This document shows positions 34,996-45,399 of a stretch of 64,000 nucleotides of DNA, in pieces (the first letter of the stretch is position 1; each line of letters starts with the position of its first letter). The DNA comes from Flavobacterium sp. (GTDB taxonomy: Bacteria > Bacteroidota > Bacteroidia > Flavobacteriales > Flavobacteriaceae): contig NZ_JBCNKR010000004.1 in NCBI RefSeq assembly GCF_039595935.1, positions 991,001-1,055,000 of the forward strand, read 5' to 3'. The translations under genes were made by a program, and so were the position numbers. The notes beneath the pieces were generated by a model. That model searched no databases. It was not told the DNA's origin and saw only the letters and a program-made list of their open reading frames with translations.

Positions 34996-36330
34996 CTAAT
35001 TCTCGTTTTTCCAATTTAAACGGTCCTGCTGGCTGTATTGCCAAGGCGCACCGTTATTTTCGATATTAGTCATCATTGCATTCAATGACATTGGCGCAGC
35101 ACTCTGCTCCATAACTAAATAGCGACGCATATCCATAATAATAGATAACGGACTGATATTTACCGGACACTCTTCTACGCAAGCATTACAAGACGTACAT
35201 GCCCATAATTCTTCAGGAGTAATATAATCGTTTAAAAGTGATTTATTGTCTGGAACAAAAACACCTTTATTAGCATCAATATTTTTCCCAACCTCAGTTA
35301 AACGATCTCTTGTATCCATCATAATTTTACGTGGAGACAATTTTTTACCCGTTTGATTTGCAGGGCAAGAAGAGGTACAACGTCCGCACTCAGTACAAGT
35401 GTATGCATTTAAAAGCTGAACCCAGTTTAAATCCTGAACGTCACTTGCTCCAAATTTAGCCGGTGCTGCATTCTCATCTGCGGGCGGAGCCGCTGCAAAA
35501 GGATCAGCATTTGGATCCATCATTAATTTAACCTCATTAGTAACTGAAGCTAAGTTATCAAACTGTCCTTCTGGTTTTAAATTAGCAAAATACGTGTTTG
35601 GGAATGCTAAAAGAATGTGTAAGTGTTTTGAGAAGTACAAATAATTCATAAAAATCAAAATACCTACAATATGCAGCCACCAAAATGTTTCAAATAATAT
35701 TACAACCAATTCATTCGACATTCCGTTGAAAATTGGCGCTATAAACTGACTGATTGGAAAACTTCCTGCTTTATGAAAAACTCCTCCCGGAACATTTTGT
35801 AAATGAAGGTCTGAGGCGTTCATCAATAAAAACAAAATCATTAAAACAGTTTCAAAATACAAAATGTAGTTTGCATCACTTTTAGGAAATCCTGTTAAAT
35901 CAGAATGTATAAAACGTTTCAGTCTGATAAAGTTTCTTCTTAACCAAAAAACAGTAACAGCAAAAATTACCAGTATGGCCAATATTTCAAATGAAGCAAT
36001 TAAAACATCGTAAACTACACCTAAATATGGTGCAAAAATTCTATGAGTTCCTAATAATCCATCGATTATAATTTCTAGTAATTCGATATTAATAATTATG
36101 AAACCTACATAAACAAAAATATGAAGTATTCCGGCAACAGGGCGTCTCACCATTTTTGACTGCCCAAGAGCAATCATAGCCATGTTTTTCCAACGAGCTT
36201 TAGGATTATCTTTTCTATCTACGTCAACTCCTAAATTAATGTTGCGGATGATTTTTTTTACGCTCGCTGCAAAAAAACCAAAACCTACGACAAGAAGTAT
36301 GGCGAATAAAATATTATCTAAATAACTCAT
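34996..36330 (-). CDS. Membrane-bound 4Fe-4S dicluster protein (HdrD/GlpC-like electron-transfer subunit)
   Basis: 444 residues: an N-terminal half with five or six membrane helices of the narG-gamma/HdrE-like type (AGILHIFVYVGFIIINIELLE; GILIFMNYLYFSKHLHILLAF), probably binding haem through its histidines. A ferredoxin domain follows with CTECGRCTSSCPANQ and CTSCNACVEECPVNI, two 4Fe-4S sites. It would exchange electrons with quinone and pass them to the CCG protein downstream. It starts 6 bp after the MlaD-like gene, so transcription is linked to envelope genes, an arrangement that is common in Flavobacteria but not explained. Confidence 0.88.
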   Translation of the reverse strand: MSYLDNILFAILLVVGFGFFAASVKKIIRNINLGVDVDRKDNPKARWKNMAMIALGQSKMVRRPVAGILHIFVYVGFIIINIELLEIIIDGLLGTHRIFAPYLGVVYDVLIASFEILAILVIFAVTVFWLRRNFIRLKRFIHSDLTGFPKSDANYILYFETVLMILFLLMNASDLHLQNVPGGVFHKAGSFPISQFIAPIFNGMSNELVVILFETFWWLHIVGILIFMNYLYFSKHLHILLAFPNTYFANLKPEGQFDNLASVTNEVKLMMDPNADPFAAAPPADENAAPAKFGASDVQDLNWVQLLNAYTCTECGRCTSSCPANQTGKKLSPRKIMMDTRDRLTEVGKNIDANKGVFVPDNKSLLNDYITPEELWACTSCNACVEECPVNISPLSIIMDMRRYLVMEQSAAPMSLNAMMTNIENNGAPWQYSQQDRLNWKNEN

Positions 36331-36336
36331 TTACAA

Positions 36337-37302
36337 TTATTTTTTATCAGTTGATTTTGTTTCTTCAGCAGGTGCTACATAAGGTTTGTTTTTCTTTCCG
36401 AAAAGAGAAACATTCACGTAGCGGGTTGGATATAAACGCACGTCTTGTAATAACAATTCAAGTTCTTTTGAAGTTTTTGTAAGGTTATTATAAAGAGCTT
36501 CGTCGTTTAATATTTTACCAGCTGTACCTTTTCCAGAATTCAAATTAGTCATCAGCATATCTACTTTTGCTAAAGTCTGATTTAGGTTACGAACCGTTTT
36601 TCCAAGATCTGCTTTGTTTAAAGAATCAGATATTTTGTTAAAGTTGCTTGACATTTTATTAAAGTTTGTCACGACTCCGTTTATCTGCGCTTTGTTTGTA
36701 TCTAAAATGTTATTGATACTTCCAGATGCTTTATGAAACTGCTCCATTGTCTGGCTTAGTTCTGCTAAAGTTTTCTTTAAATCGTCCTGTCCTTTTTTAT
36801 CTAAAACATTGTTTAAACCTGTAACCAGTTTATCAATATTTAAAAGCATTGCATTAAGCTTATCCTCAATTGGCGCAATCTTTCCGCCTAAAGATTCTGT
36901 TAAACCAAGTTCAACAGCCGCTTCTAATGTCTGACCGTCTTCTGATGGTTCTTTATCAGCAAGGTTTGGAATAATTTTGATTTGTTTTCCTCCAATTAAA
37001 CTTGGCGAATACAAAGCTGCTTTACTGGTTTTAGAAATAGGAAAATCAGTTTTTAATTGCAATTCAACTAATAATTTTCCGGTATGTTCGTCGATAGTTA
37101 TCTTACTTACTTTACCAATAGCAAGTCCGTTTAAAGTAACGGGAGCAGATGGTGACAAATCTTCAACATTATCATATTGAACATATAATGTGTGATAATT
37201 TGTAAAAAGGTCTTTGCCTTTTAAAAAACTGTAGCCCCAAATAAATAATAAAATTGATGCGATGACTAATACAGCCGTTTTAATTTCTCTTGTTATTTTC
37301 AA
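36337..37302 (-). CDS. MlaD/MCE-family protein
   Basis: 321 residues: an N-terminal membrane anchor (about 9-26, TAVLVIASILLFIWGYSF), a single MCE domain (about 38-115; VEDLSPSAPVTLNGLAIGKV, SLIGGKQIKI), then a long helical part (about 145-290) with heptad-like repeats. MCE proteins form hexameric rings that move phospholipids between the two membranes. The partner permease and ATPase (MlaE, MlaF) are not in this window. The start codon is TTG at 37302, with no in-frame ATG near. The gene lies between the amidase (51 bp) and the Fe-S membrane gene (6 bp) on the same strand. Confidence 0.9.
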   Translation of the reverse strand: MKITREIKTAVLVIASILLFIWGYSFLKGKDLFTNYHTLYVQYDNVEDLSPSAPVTLNGLAIGKVSKITIDEHTGKLLVELQLKTDFPISKTSKAALYSPSLIGGKQIKIIPNLADKEPSEDGQTLEAAVELGLTESLGGKIAPIEDKLNAMLLNIDKLVTGLNNVLDKKGQDDLKKTLAELSQTMEQFHKASGSINNILDTNKAQINGVVTNFNKMSSNFNKISDSLNKADLGKTVRNLNQTLAKVDMLMTNLNSGKGTAGKILNDEALYNNLTKTSKELELLLQDVRLYPTRYVNVSLFGKKNKPYVAPAEETKSTDKK

Positions 37303-37353
37303 AATTCTAAGTGTTTGTTACAAAATTACTATAAATATTCGAACTTGTGACGA

Positions 37354-38472
37354 TTATTTGATTGCGTCCTGAATACTTATCTTTTCTCCGTCTTTTGTCG
37401 CGATTAAAAAGGATGCGCCATACCCCTTACTTTTAGCCTCTTCCAGATATTTTTTGGCCGCTTCATAATCAGAAGTTTCCTGATAAAAATATTTATAAAT
37501 GTTGTTTTCGTAAATCATGGTTACATTTTTTAGCCCTTTAAAGTTTTTAGGTTCTAAAGGTGTTTTTTTAATACTAGCTATAAGCTGTACTTTAAAAAAT
37601 GTTCCTTTTGGAGCACTTTTAGCCGCTTCTACCACTGCTGTTTTCTTTGGTGTTGAAGTATCTCTTACAGGCTTAGCTTCCATTGCTTCTGGTGTGCCTG
37701 TTCCAAAATATTCTCTTTTATAACTCAAAATAGCTTCGGCTATGGCTTTTGCAATATCGTCCTGACCTTCTTCTGAATTTAAAATATTTCCTTCTGTTGG
37801 GTTAGAAACAAATCCTGTTTCAACCAAAACCCTTGGCATATATGCTTTATGAAGTACCATAAATGGGGCTTGTTTTACACCGCCTTGTCTGATTTTTTTC
37901 CCAAGTCTTTCAAAATTATCTTCAATTTTGCTTGCCAATGAAATACTGTTATCCAGATATTCTTCCTGCATTAAGGTCATTCCAATCATTGATTCCGGCG
38001 AATTAGGATCGAAACCTTCGTATTTACGTTTATAATCTTTCTCTAACGTAATTACCGAGTTCTCTTTCTTTGCCGCTTCCAGATTTGACGCTACTTTACT
38101 CAAACCCATTACATAGGTTTCTGTTCCGTCTGCTGCCGTATTTTTATTGGCATTACAGTGAATTGAAACGAAAATATTTGAATTGGCTCTGTTTGCAATA
38201 TTGGCCCTTTCGACCAAATCGATAAAAACATCTGTTTTACGAGTATAGATTACATTAACATTTGGATTAAGCTCTAAAATTTTCCCCACTTTTAAAACAA
38301 TAGCCAAGGCAATATTTTTTTCAATCCGTCCGCTGTAAACTGCACCAAAGTCGTGATCTCCATGACCAGCATCAAGTGTTACTTTAAAAACATTTGATTG
38401 ACTATATGTGCAAAATGACGTTATTGTTAGAAATAAAGTAAAGATTACCTTAATTTTGTTTAAACCATTCAT
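37354..38472 (-). CDS. N-acetylmuramoyl-L-alanine amidase with SPOR domain
   Basis: Starting at the ATG at 38472 gives 372 residues and a proper signal peptide (MNGLNKIKVIFTLFLTITSF). A longer frame to 38538 adds 22 residues that would hide it. The Amidase_3 domain has VTLDAGHGDHDFGAVYSG with the zinc His, then the Glu of IEKN, SIHCNAN and VLVETGFVSN. A C-terminal SPOR domain (about 295-350, TFFKVQLIASIKK) binds denuded glycan at division sites. It cleaves the peptide stems of peptidoglycan in daughter-cell separation. It is divergent from lptD and leads the six-gene minus-strand run. Confidence 0.93.
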   Translation of the reverse strand: MNGLNKIKVIFTLFLTITSFCTYSQSNVFKVTLDAGHGDHDFGAVYSGRIEKNIALAIVLKVGKILELNPNVNVIYTRKTDVFIDLVERANIANRANSNIFVSIHCNANKNTAADGTETYVMGLSKVASNLEAAKKENSVITLEKDYKRKYEGFDPNSPESMIGMTLMQEEYLDNSISLASKIEDNFERLGKKIRQGGVKQAPFMVLHKAYMPRVLVETGFVSNPTEGNILNSEEGQDDIAKAIAEAILSYKREYFGTGTPEAMEAKPVRDTSTPKKTAVVEAAKSAPKGTFFKVQLIASIKKTPLEPKNFKGLKNVTMIYENNIYKYFYQETSDYEAAKKYLEEAKSKGYGASFLIATKDGEKISIQDAIK

Positions 38473-38549
38473 AAATTTAAAAGTTAATTTTAATAAAACG
38501 CAGCTGTTATAATTTTTACAATTGATTATTTTTGCCAAAAAATTATATG

Positions 38550-38557
38550 TAAGTTTG
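38550..38557 (+). promoter_or_regulatory. Consensus -7 box upstream of lptD
   Basis: TAAGTTTG matches TAnnTTTG exactly. If used, transcription begins near 38563, which places the true lptD start downstream of the first TTG codons in the frame. Confidence 0.5.
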
Positions 38558-38605
38558 ACATGTCAAAAAACAAGCCATAATTTTACAAAAATAGCATTTA
38601 AACCT

Positions 38606-41257
38606 TTGCAGACAAACTTATTTAATATCGTTTTAATATCATTTTTCCTAACTTTAGGATGTGGTAATTTATATTCGCAGGAGATAAAATCTAAAAAAAA
38701 GCCGTTACCAGCTGCAAAACAAACAGATAAGCCTCAAATAACTCAAAATGATACTATCAAACTTGATACTGTCAGACCTACAAAGACTTTTTTGGACGGA
38801 AAGGTTAGATACAAGGCAAAAGACTACGCTAAAATCGATCAGAAGAAAAAACTGATTACGCTATATAATGAAGCTGAACTCTACTATAAAGATGTGGAGC
38901 TAAAATCAGGTATAATTGTTCTGAATTATGAAAAAGATGAAGTGTATGCCGGGAGAATTAAAGATTCAGCCGGGGTTTTAACGCAGTTTCCTAACTTCAA
39001 ACAAGGTTCAAACGAAGTACAGCCGGATTCCATCCGCTTTAACTTTAAAACTAAAAAAGCTTTAATTTATAATTCAAGAACTAAACAAGGCGAATTAAAT
39101 ATTAAAGCGGCCGTTACCAAAAAAGAAAACGATTCTGTTTACTATTTAAAAGATGCACGTATTACAACGGCTCAGGATATTGACAATCCTGAATATTATT
39201 TCAGAACCAGTAAGATCAAATTTGTTCCCGGTGAAAAAATCGTTACCGGTTTAACTCAAATGGTTATTGCTGATGTTCCTACTCCTTTGGCCTTACCATA
39301 TGGTTATTTCCCTTTAAGTAAGGAAAAAAGCGTTTCGGGTATTATTGTGCCAAGTTATAATGACTCTAACACGAGAGGTTTCTCTCTGCAAAATGGTGGT
39401 TATTACTTTGCATTAAGCGACAATTATGATTTAACTGTTTTAGGAGATTATTATACAAATGGTAGTTACGCCATGCGTTTTGAATCGGCTTATGCAACGA
39501 GATATAAATACCGAGGCAATGTTAATATTCGTTTTGAAAACCTGATAAGCAGTGAAAGAGGTTATCCTGATTATTCGAAGCAAAACATTTACAACATTCA
39601 GTGGTCGCACTCAAAAGATTCAAAATCGAATCCTAATTCAAGTTTCTCTGCCTCTGTAAACATGGGTAGTAGTAAATATTTTAAGCAGTCTATTAATCAG
39701 GCCAATATTGGTTCAAACCTGAACAATACTTTAAGTTCATCTATTTCATACAACAGAACTTTTAATACGATTCCGGGATCGCGTATATCGTTGACAGCTA
39801 CGCATCAACAAAATACGCAAACAGAACAAATTCAGATGAGTTTACCAAACTTACAGGGAAGTATTGACCGTATTTACCCTTTTGTTGGAAAAGACGGCGT
39901 TAAAAAAGGTTTTATCAAAAACATCAACCTGCAATATAATGTAACAGGTAAAAACAATATCGTTACTTATGACTCTTTATTCTTTAAACCTCAAATGTTT
40001 AGAGATGCTCAAATTGGTATGCAGCATACAATTCCGATTAGTACTAACTTCAAAATCTTTAAATATTTTAGTGCCGGAGCCTCTACTAATTATCAGGAAA
40101 CCTGGGTTACCAAAACTATTGAAAAGAATTATGATTCTACAGAAGGAAAAGTTGTAGATAAAACGATAAATGGTTTTGACTCGTACAGAACTTATAATTT
40201 AAGCACCAATTTAGGAACTACTATTTACGGTACATTCAACTTTGGTGAGGATAAAAGAATTCAGGCTATACGACATGTTATGCGACCGAGTATTACGTAT
40301 TCATATACGCCGAGTTTTGAACGCTATTATGACCATTATACGGTCGATGCAGCAGGTAGAATTTCTACAGATGAATACTCGCGTTTTGCAAATGGTGTTT
40401 ATGGTGCTCCCGGGCAAAATAATTCGAATATAGTTGGTTTTGCCTTAAGTAATACTTTTGAGGCCAAAGTACGAGACAGTGACAGTACTAAAACAGAGCC
40501 GAAGAAAATAATGCTTTTAAACAATTTAAACTTCAATACAAGTTATAATTTTAGTGCCGACGGTAAAAAGACTTTAGCTTGGCAGCCGGTTGTTTTAAGT
40601 GGTGGAACGCAATTTTTTGACAATAAAATGAATGTCAATTTTGGTGCAGTTTTAAATCCTTATGCTATTGACAACGCCGGAAACGTGATAAACAAATACA
40701 ACATTGATAATGGCGGAAGTTTGTTTAGAATGACAAGTGCCAACATTACCATGAATTACTCTTTTTCTAATAAGGGAACCGGAAAAGAAAAAAACTCACA
40801 GAGTCAGCGTAACGGAGGTCGTAATGATGACTTATTCGGAACAAATACAGACTTAAACGACAGCAGAAACAGTCAATTTGCCAATGAGCCTGAACGTGAA
40901 GATGATGCTATAAGTGAATTCTTTAGTTCGAAAATTCCGTGGGATATGACTATGGCTTATTCTTTAACGTATACCAACGCTGCCCGCGAAAACAAAATTT
41001 CAGGTAACTCTATCATGATTTCTGCCAATATGGATATTACTCCTAAATGGAAAGGCGGTATTTCTACCGGTTATGATTTTGTTCAAAAAGGTGTTACTTT
41101 TACTCAGTTCCGTTTTGAGAGAGATTTGTTAAGCTGGAGAATGGCTTTTAACTGGAATCCAATGGGAACAAATGCTAACTGGAACTTTTTCATCGGAATT
41201 AAGTCTGGTATGCTTAGTGACATTAAATGGAATAAACGCAGTACTTCAAATCGATAA
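38606..41257 (+). CDS. lptD: LPS-assembly outer-membrane protein LptD (OstA-like, Bacteroidota type)
   Basis: About 880-910 residues. The frame is open from 38522, but no ATG precedes the mature protein. I prefer the TTG at 38606, which yields a normal signal peptide (QTNLFNIVLISFFLTL...) and lies after the -7 box at 38550; TTG at 38555 or 38522 are alternatives. An N-terminal OstA-type beta-jellyroll region (about 70-230; YAKIDQKKKLITLYNEAELYY) is followed by a long beta-barrel. The position next to ridA and divergent from the amidase is the usual flavobacterial order. It places lipopolysaccharide in the outer leaflet. Confidence 0.87.
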   Translation: MQTNLFNIVLISFFLTLGCGNLYSQEIKSKKKPLPAAKQTDKPQITQNDTIKLDTVRPTKTFLDGKVRYKAKDYAKIDQKKKLITLYNEAELYYKDVELKSGIIVLNYEKDEVYAGRIKDSAGVLTQFPNFKQGSNEVQPDSIRFNFKTKKALIYNSRTKQGELNIKAAVTKKENDSVYYLKDARITTAQDIDNPEYYFRTSKIKFVPGEKIVTGLTQMVIADVPTPLALPYGYFPLSKEKSVSGIIVPSYNDSNTRGFSLQNGGYYFALSDNYDLTVLGDYYTNGSYAMRFESAYATRYKYRGNVNIRFENLISSERGYPDYSKQNIYNIQWSHSKDSKSNPNSSFSASVNMGSSKYFKQSINQANIGSNLNNTLSSSISYNRTFNTIPGSRISLTATHQQNTQTEQIQMSLPNLQGSIDRIYPFVGKDGVKKGFIKNINLQYNVTGKNNIVTYDSLFFKPQMFRDAQIGMQHTIPISTNFKIFKYFSAGASTNYQETWVTKTIEKNYDSTEGKVVDKTINGFDSYRTYNLSTNLGTTIYGTFNFGEDKRIQAIRHVMRPSITYSYTPSFERYYDHYTVDAAGRISTDEYSRFANGVYGAPGQNNSNIVGFALSNTFEAKVRDSDSTKTEPKKIMLLNNLNFNTSYNFSADGKKTLAWQPVVLSGGTQFFDNKMNVNFGAVLNPYAIDNAGNVINKYNIDNGGSLFRMTSANITMNYSFSNKGTGKEKNSQSQRNGGRNDDLFGTNTDLNDSRNSQFANEPEREDDAISEFFSSKIPWDMTMAYSLTYTNAARENKISGNSIMISANMDITPKWKGGISTGYDFVQKGVTFTQFRFERDLLSWRMAFNWNPMGTNANWNFFIGIKSGMLSDIKWNKRSTSNR

Positions 41258-41281
41258 TTCGTCGACTTAAAATAATTTATT

Positions 41282-41662
41282 ATGAAAAAAATAATCTTTA
41301 CAGAGAAAGCTCCGGCTCCTATTGGCCCATATAATCAGGCTGTATTATCAGGAAATACACTTTATGCTTCGGGACAAATTGCAATTAATCCAGCTTCCGG
41401 AGAACTTGTTACGGATAATATTAATGACGAAACGAAACAAGTTATGGAGAATATTGCAGCGATTTTAGAAGCCGCAAATATGACTTTTGAAAATGTGGTA
41501 AAAGCAACCATCTTCATTATGGACATGAACAATTTTGGTGCAATAAACACGGTATATGGTTCTTATTTTAACGAAAAAACCGCTCCAGCACGTGAAACGG
41601 TTCAAGTGGCATGTCTGCCAAAAAATGTAAATGTTGAGATTTCTATAATTGCAGTGCAATAG
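41282..41662 (+). CDS. ridA: RidA-family enamine/imine deaminase
   Basis: 126 residues of the YjgF/YER057c/UK114 family: KAPAPIGPYNQAV, ASGQIAINPASGELV, VVKATIFIMDMNNF, then PARETVQVACLPKNVNVEIS with the conserved Arg that binds the carboxylate. It hydrolyses reactive enamines made by PLP enzymes such as threonine dehydratase. It starts 24 bp after lptD and is probably co-transcribed with it. Its last 20 bases overlap the end of mgsA on the other strand. Confidence 0.95.
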   Translation: MKKIIFTEKAPAPIGPYNQAVLSGNTLYASGQIAINPASGELVTDNINDETKQVMENIAAILEAANMTFENVVKATIFIMDMNNFGAINTVYGSYFNEKTAPARETVQVACLPKNVNVEISIIAVQ

Positions 41663-42017
41663 CATCTAATAATAATTGTGCCGTTGCTTCATTTGTTGCC
41701 AGCGGCACATTATGCACATCGCAAACACGAATCAGCATATTAATATCTGCTTCATGGGGATGACTTGATAACGGGTCTTTAAAAAAGAACACCATATTGG
41801 TAATTCCTTCTGCCACTCTTCCTGCAATCTGTGCATCACCACCTAAAGGTCCTGAAAGCATTCTTTGCGTTTTAAATCCCGCTGCTTCGGCTTTTCCTCC
41901 AGTTGTTCCGGTACCAATTAGTTTGATTTTTTCATTATGAAGAATCGCTTCATTTTTAATCAAAAAATCAATCAAATCAGCTTTTTTACCATCGTGTGCA
42001 ATAATTGCAATTTCCAT
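41643..42017 (-). CDS. mgsA: Methylglyoxal synthase
   Basis: Starting at the ATG at 42017 gives 124 residues beginning MEIAIIAHDGKKADLI; the frame extends upstream to 42053, but that would overlap the kinase gene. Signature parts are LIGTGTTGG, SGPLGGDAQIAGRVAEG (phosphate site with catalytic Asp) and FFKDPLSSHPHEADI (His). It converts dihydroxyacetone phosphate to methylglyoxal and phosphate, a bypass that relieves phosphate stress in glycolysis. It follows the GlcNAc-kinase-like gene by 10 bp and belongs to the same minus-strand message. Its 3' end overlaps ridA by 20 bp tail to tail. Confidence 0.94.
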   Translation of the reverse strand: MEIAIIAHDGKKADLIDFLIKNEAILHNEKIKLIGTGTTGGKAEAAGFKTQRMLSGPLGGDAQIAGRVAEGITNMVFFFKDPLSSHPHEADINMLIRVCDVHNVPLATNEATAQLLLDAIALQL

Positions 42018-42027
42018 AAATCCGGAA

Positions 42028-42879
42028 CTATTGATTAGCGACATGGTAAGCAATTAAACCATCAATTGGTCTTCTTAATACATTTCCTAATTTAAGTTCG
42101 TATTTATCAAATGTTTCCTGCAGTTCATCTTTTAAATAAAATGCGATAGAACCCACGAAATGCACTTGAACTTCTTTACAGTTATCAAATTGTTTGATAT
42201 AGTTTTTAACGAAAGATTTCATTCCTTTGAAAATAATTTTTCTGCAGAATTCAGTGTCTTTGTGCTTAATTAAAAACTTAGCATAAGTTGCTAAATAAGC
42301 ATTTGGATTTGGCTCTTTATATAATTTGTTTTTAATAAAATCAGGATCAACATCGTACTCTTTTTCAAGCTCTACCGCTAATTCTTTTGGCATTTTATTA
42401 AAATAGTATTTTCTAATTAATTCTTTTCCAAAAACGTTTCCGCTGCAGTCATCCATTACGATATAACCCAATGACTGAACTTTTTGGTGCAATACTTTTC
42501 CATCAAAATAACTGCAGTTTGATCCCGTTCCTAAGATCGATACAATTGCTTCTTCACCCTTTGGAGTTGTAGCATAAACAGCCGCATAAGTATCTTCCTG
42601 AACATCTACGATAGCGTTAGAAAAATACTCCTGAAAGATTTGTTTCAACCATTCTTTCATTCTGTCTGTTCCGCAGCCTGCTCCGTAAAAGAACAAATGT
42701 GTTGCATTTTTTTTATTTTGAAGAATATCAAAACGGTCGTTTAATCTTGAGATGATTTCCGGTCCGTCAAGAATTTCAGGATTTAATCCTAATGTTTGTG
42801 TTGTGAATAGTACTTTTCCATTATCATCTATCGCAATCCAATCGGCTTTAGTAGATCCACTGTCAACTATTAATTTCAT
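42028..42879 (-). CDS. BadF/BadG-type ATPase, N-acetylglucosamine-kinase-like
   Basis: A 283-residue protein of the actin-like ATPase fold: MKLIVDSGSTKADWIAID (phosphate-1), FYGAGCGTDRM, DTYAAVYATTPKGEEAIVSILGTGSNCSYFDG (phosphate-2) and SLGYIVMDDCSGNVFG. The same family includes mammalian NAGK and bacterial GlcNAc kinases. It lies directly upstream of mgsA (10 bp) and downstream of gap. Phosphorylation of GlcNAc or a related amino sugar is the best guess and would connect with the chitin-type locus at the left of the window, but the family also has 2-hydroxyacyl-CoA dehydratase activators, which this lacks the cysteines to be. Confidence 0.82.
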   Translation of the reverse strand: MKLIVDSGSTKADWIAIDDNGKVLFTTQTLGLNPEILDGPEIISRLNDRFDILQNKKNATHLFFYGAGCGTDRMKEWLKQIFQEYFSNAIVDVQEDTYAAVYATTPKGEEAIVSILGTGSNCSYFDGKVLHQKVQSLGYIVMDDCSGNVFGKELIRKYYFNKMPKELAVELEKEYDVDPDFIKNKLYKEPNPNAYLATYAKFLIKHKDTEFCRKIIFKGMKSFVKNYIKQFDNCKEVQVHFVGSIAFYLKDELQETFDKYELKLGNVLRRPIDGLIAYHVANQ

Positions 42880-42953
42880 TTTTTTTTGTTTTTGGATTAG
42901 TTTTTCTTTAATAAGTGTGTTTTTTACATTAATTAAAGACGTAACAAAATAAG

Positions 42954-42985
42954 AAAATCCCGTTACTTGGCGATAACGGGATTTT
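42954..42985 (-). terminator. Hairpin between gap and the GlcNAc-kinase-like gene
   Basis: AAAATCCCGTTA and TAACGGGATTTT pair around an 8-nt loop just after the gap stop. The T-run is short, so it may attenuate rather than end transcription. Confidence 0.7.
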
Positions 42986-43001
42986 GTAAAAATATATAAT
43001 A

Positions 43002-44030
<1,029 letters not shown>

Positions 44031-44102
44031 TTATTATACTAATTCAAAGTCTAATTTCCTCACAATAAACTTCTTTCTCTTTTAAACTTATATCTTATAT
44101 AA

Positions 44103-45089
44103 TTATGTAGACATAATGTCTGATACTCTCAATAATTCTCTATCAATTTCAGATTTTCCTTTGATAGCCTGTTCAAGCGGAGTTAAAATAACTTTATCTT
44201 CTTTAAGACCAACCATATAGTTAGATTTTCCTTCTAATAAAGATTCAACGGCTTTTACACCAAGACGGCTTGCCAGAACACGGTCGAAGCAAGATGGCGA
44301 ACCACCACGCTGCATGTGTCCTAAAACAGAAACTCTTACGTCGTATTCAGGTAAATTAGCTTCTACGTAATCTTTTAATTCGAATACATTTTTACCAATT
44401 TTATCTCCTTCGGCAATAACTACTATACTTGATGATTTCCCTGAAGCTTTACTTTTTTGAAGAGAGTCTAACAATCTGTCAAGACCTAAATCTTCTTCAG
44501 GAATAAGGATTTCTTCTGCACCTGCACCAATTCCGGCGTTAAGTGCAATGTGACCTGCATCTCTACCCATAACCTCTACAAAGAATAAACGGTTGTGAGA
44601 ACTTGCAGTATCTCTAATTTTATCAATACAGTCAACAACAGTATTTAGAGCAGTATCGTAACCTAAAGTAAAACTTGTACCGTAAATATCATTATCAATT
44701 GTACCCGGGATTCCCATTACAGGAAAATTGTATTCTGAATTAAAAACTAATCCTCCGGTAAAACTTCCGTCACCACCAATTACAACCAAAGCATCAATGC
44801 CGGCTTTTAAAAGGTTTTCATGAGCTTTTTTTCTACCTTCAGGTGTTCTAAAGTCAACTGAACGAGCCGATTTCAAGATCGTTCCTCCTTTGTTTACAAT
44901 ATTATTAACGCTTCGAGGGCCCATTTCTTTAAAATCTCCTTCGATCATTCCTTGATACCCTCTATAAATCCCTATGCATTCTATATTATGATAAGCACAT
45001 GTTCGAACAACTGATCGTATTGCAGCATTCATTCCTGGTGAGTCTCCTCCTGAGGTAAGAACACCTACTCTTTTTATTGTTTTTGACAT
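44103..45089 (-). CDS. pfkA: ATP-dependent 6-phosphofructokinase
   Basis: 328 residues: GVLTSGGDSPGMNAAIRSVV at the N-terminus, VIGGDGSFTGG (ATP site, Gly after GGD...S as in ATP-dependent enzymes), GIPGTIDNDI (Gly rather than Lys, again ATP type rather than pyrophosphate type) and EVMGRDAGHIAL (fructose-6-phosphate site). It commits sugar phosphate to glycolysis. The pfkA-gap-kinase-mgsA order on the minus strand groups upper and lower glycolysis with the methylglyoxal bypass. The 310-bp region upstream is AT-rich with no strong promoter match. Confidence 0.97.
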   Translation of the reverse strand: MSKTIKRVGVLTSGGDSPGMNAAIRSVVRTCAYHNIECIGIYRGYQGMIEGDFKEMGPRSVNNIVNKGGTILKSARSVDFRTPEGRKKAHENLLKAGIDALVVIGGDGSFTGGLVFNSEYNFPVMGIPGTIDNDIYGTSFTLGYDTALNTVVDCIDKIRDTASSHNRLFFVEVMGRDAGHIALNAGIGAGAEEILIPEEDLGLDRLLDSLQKSKASGKSSSIVVIAEGDKIGKNVFELKDYVEANLPEYDVRVSVLGHMQRGGSPSCFDRVLASRLGVKAVESLLEGKSNYMVGLKEDKVILTPLEQAIKGKSEIDRELLRVSDIMST

Positions 45090-45343
45090 TATTTAAGTAT
45101 TAAAGTTGTAAAATTAGCAAACATTCACCAGTTTTCTCGTTATGTTTATTATAAATTAATAAAATCTGTTAAATTCAAACGTTTTCGTTAATAAGTTTTT
45201 TGATACCAAAAATTTAATATAAAATAATAAATACCCCTTTTTTTAATTAAATCCGTAAAATTAACAATACCCGAATGAAGTGTTATAAAAATATTAAGAA
45301 TTAGATTTTAATCAAAACCAAACTAAAAACTCTAAAATTAGCA
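45090..45343. other. AT-rich intergenic region upstream of pfkA
   Basis: No gene or clear repeat is visible. The best -7-like string on the minus strand is AATGTTTG, one base from TAnnTTTG, about 40 bp upstream of the pfkA ATG. Confidence 0.5.
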
Positions 45344-45380
45344 TAAAAAAAACCATTCGCAGAAACGAATGGTTCTTTTT
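45344..45380 (-). terminator. Terminator after tamB
   Basis: AACCATTCG (45351-45359) pairs with CGAATGGTT (45366-45374). A minus-strand T-run follows, and a shorter plus-strand T-run allows weak two-way use. Confidence 0.85.
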
Positions 45381-45399
45381 ATAGTCATTTTAACAATAA

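Noticed and set aside
34071-36330. Methanogen-type heterodisulfide reductase
   Set aside because: Domains match, but HdrA and coenzyme-M/B pathways do not belong in this type of organism; the name would mislead about function.
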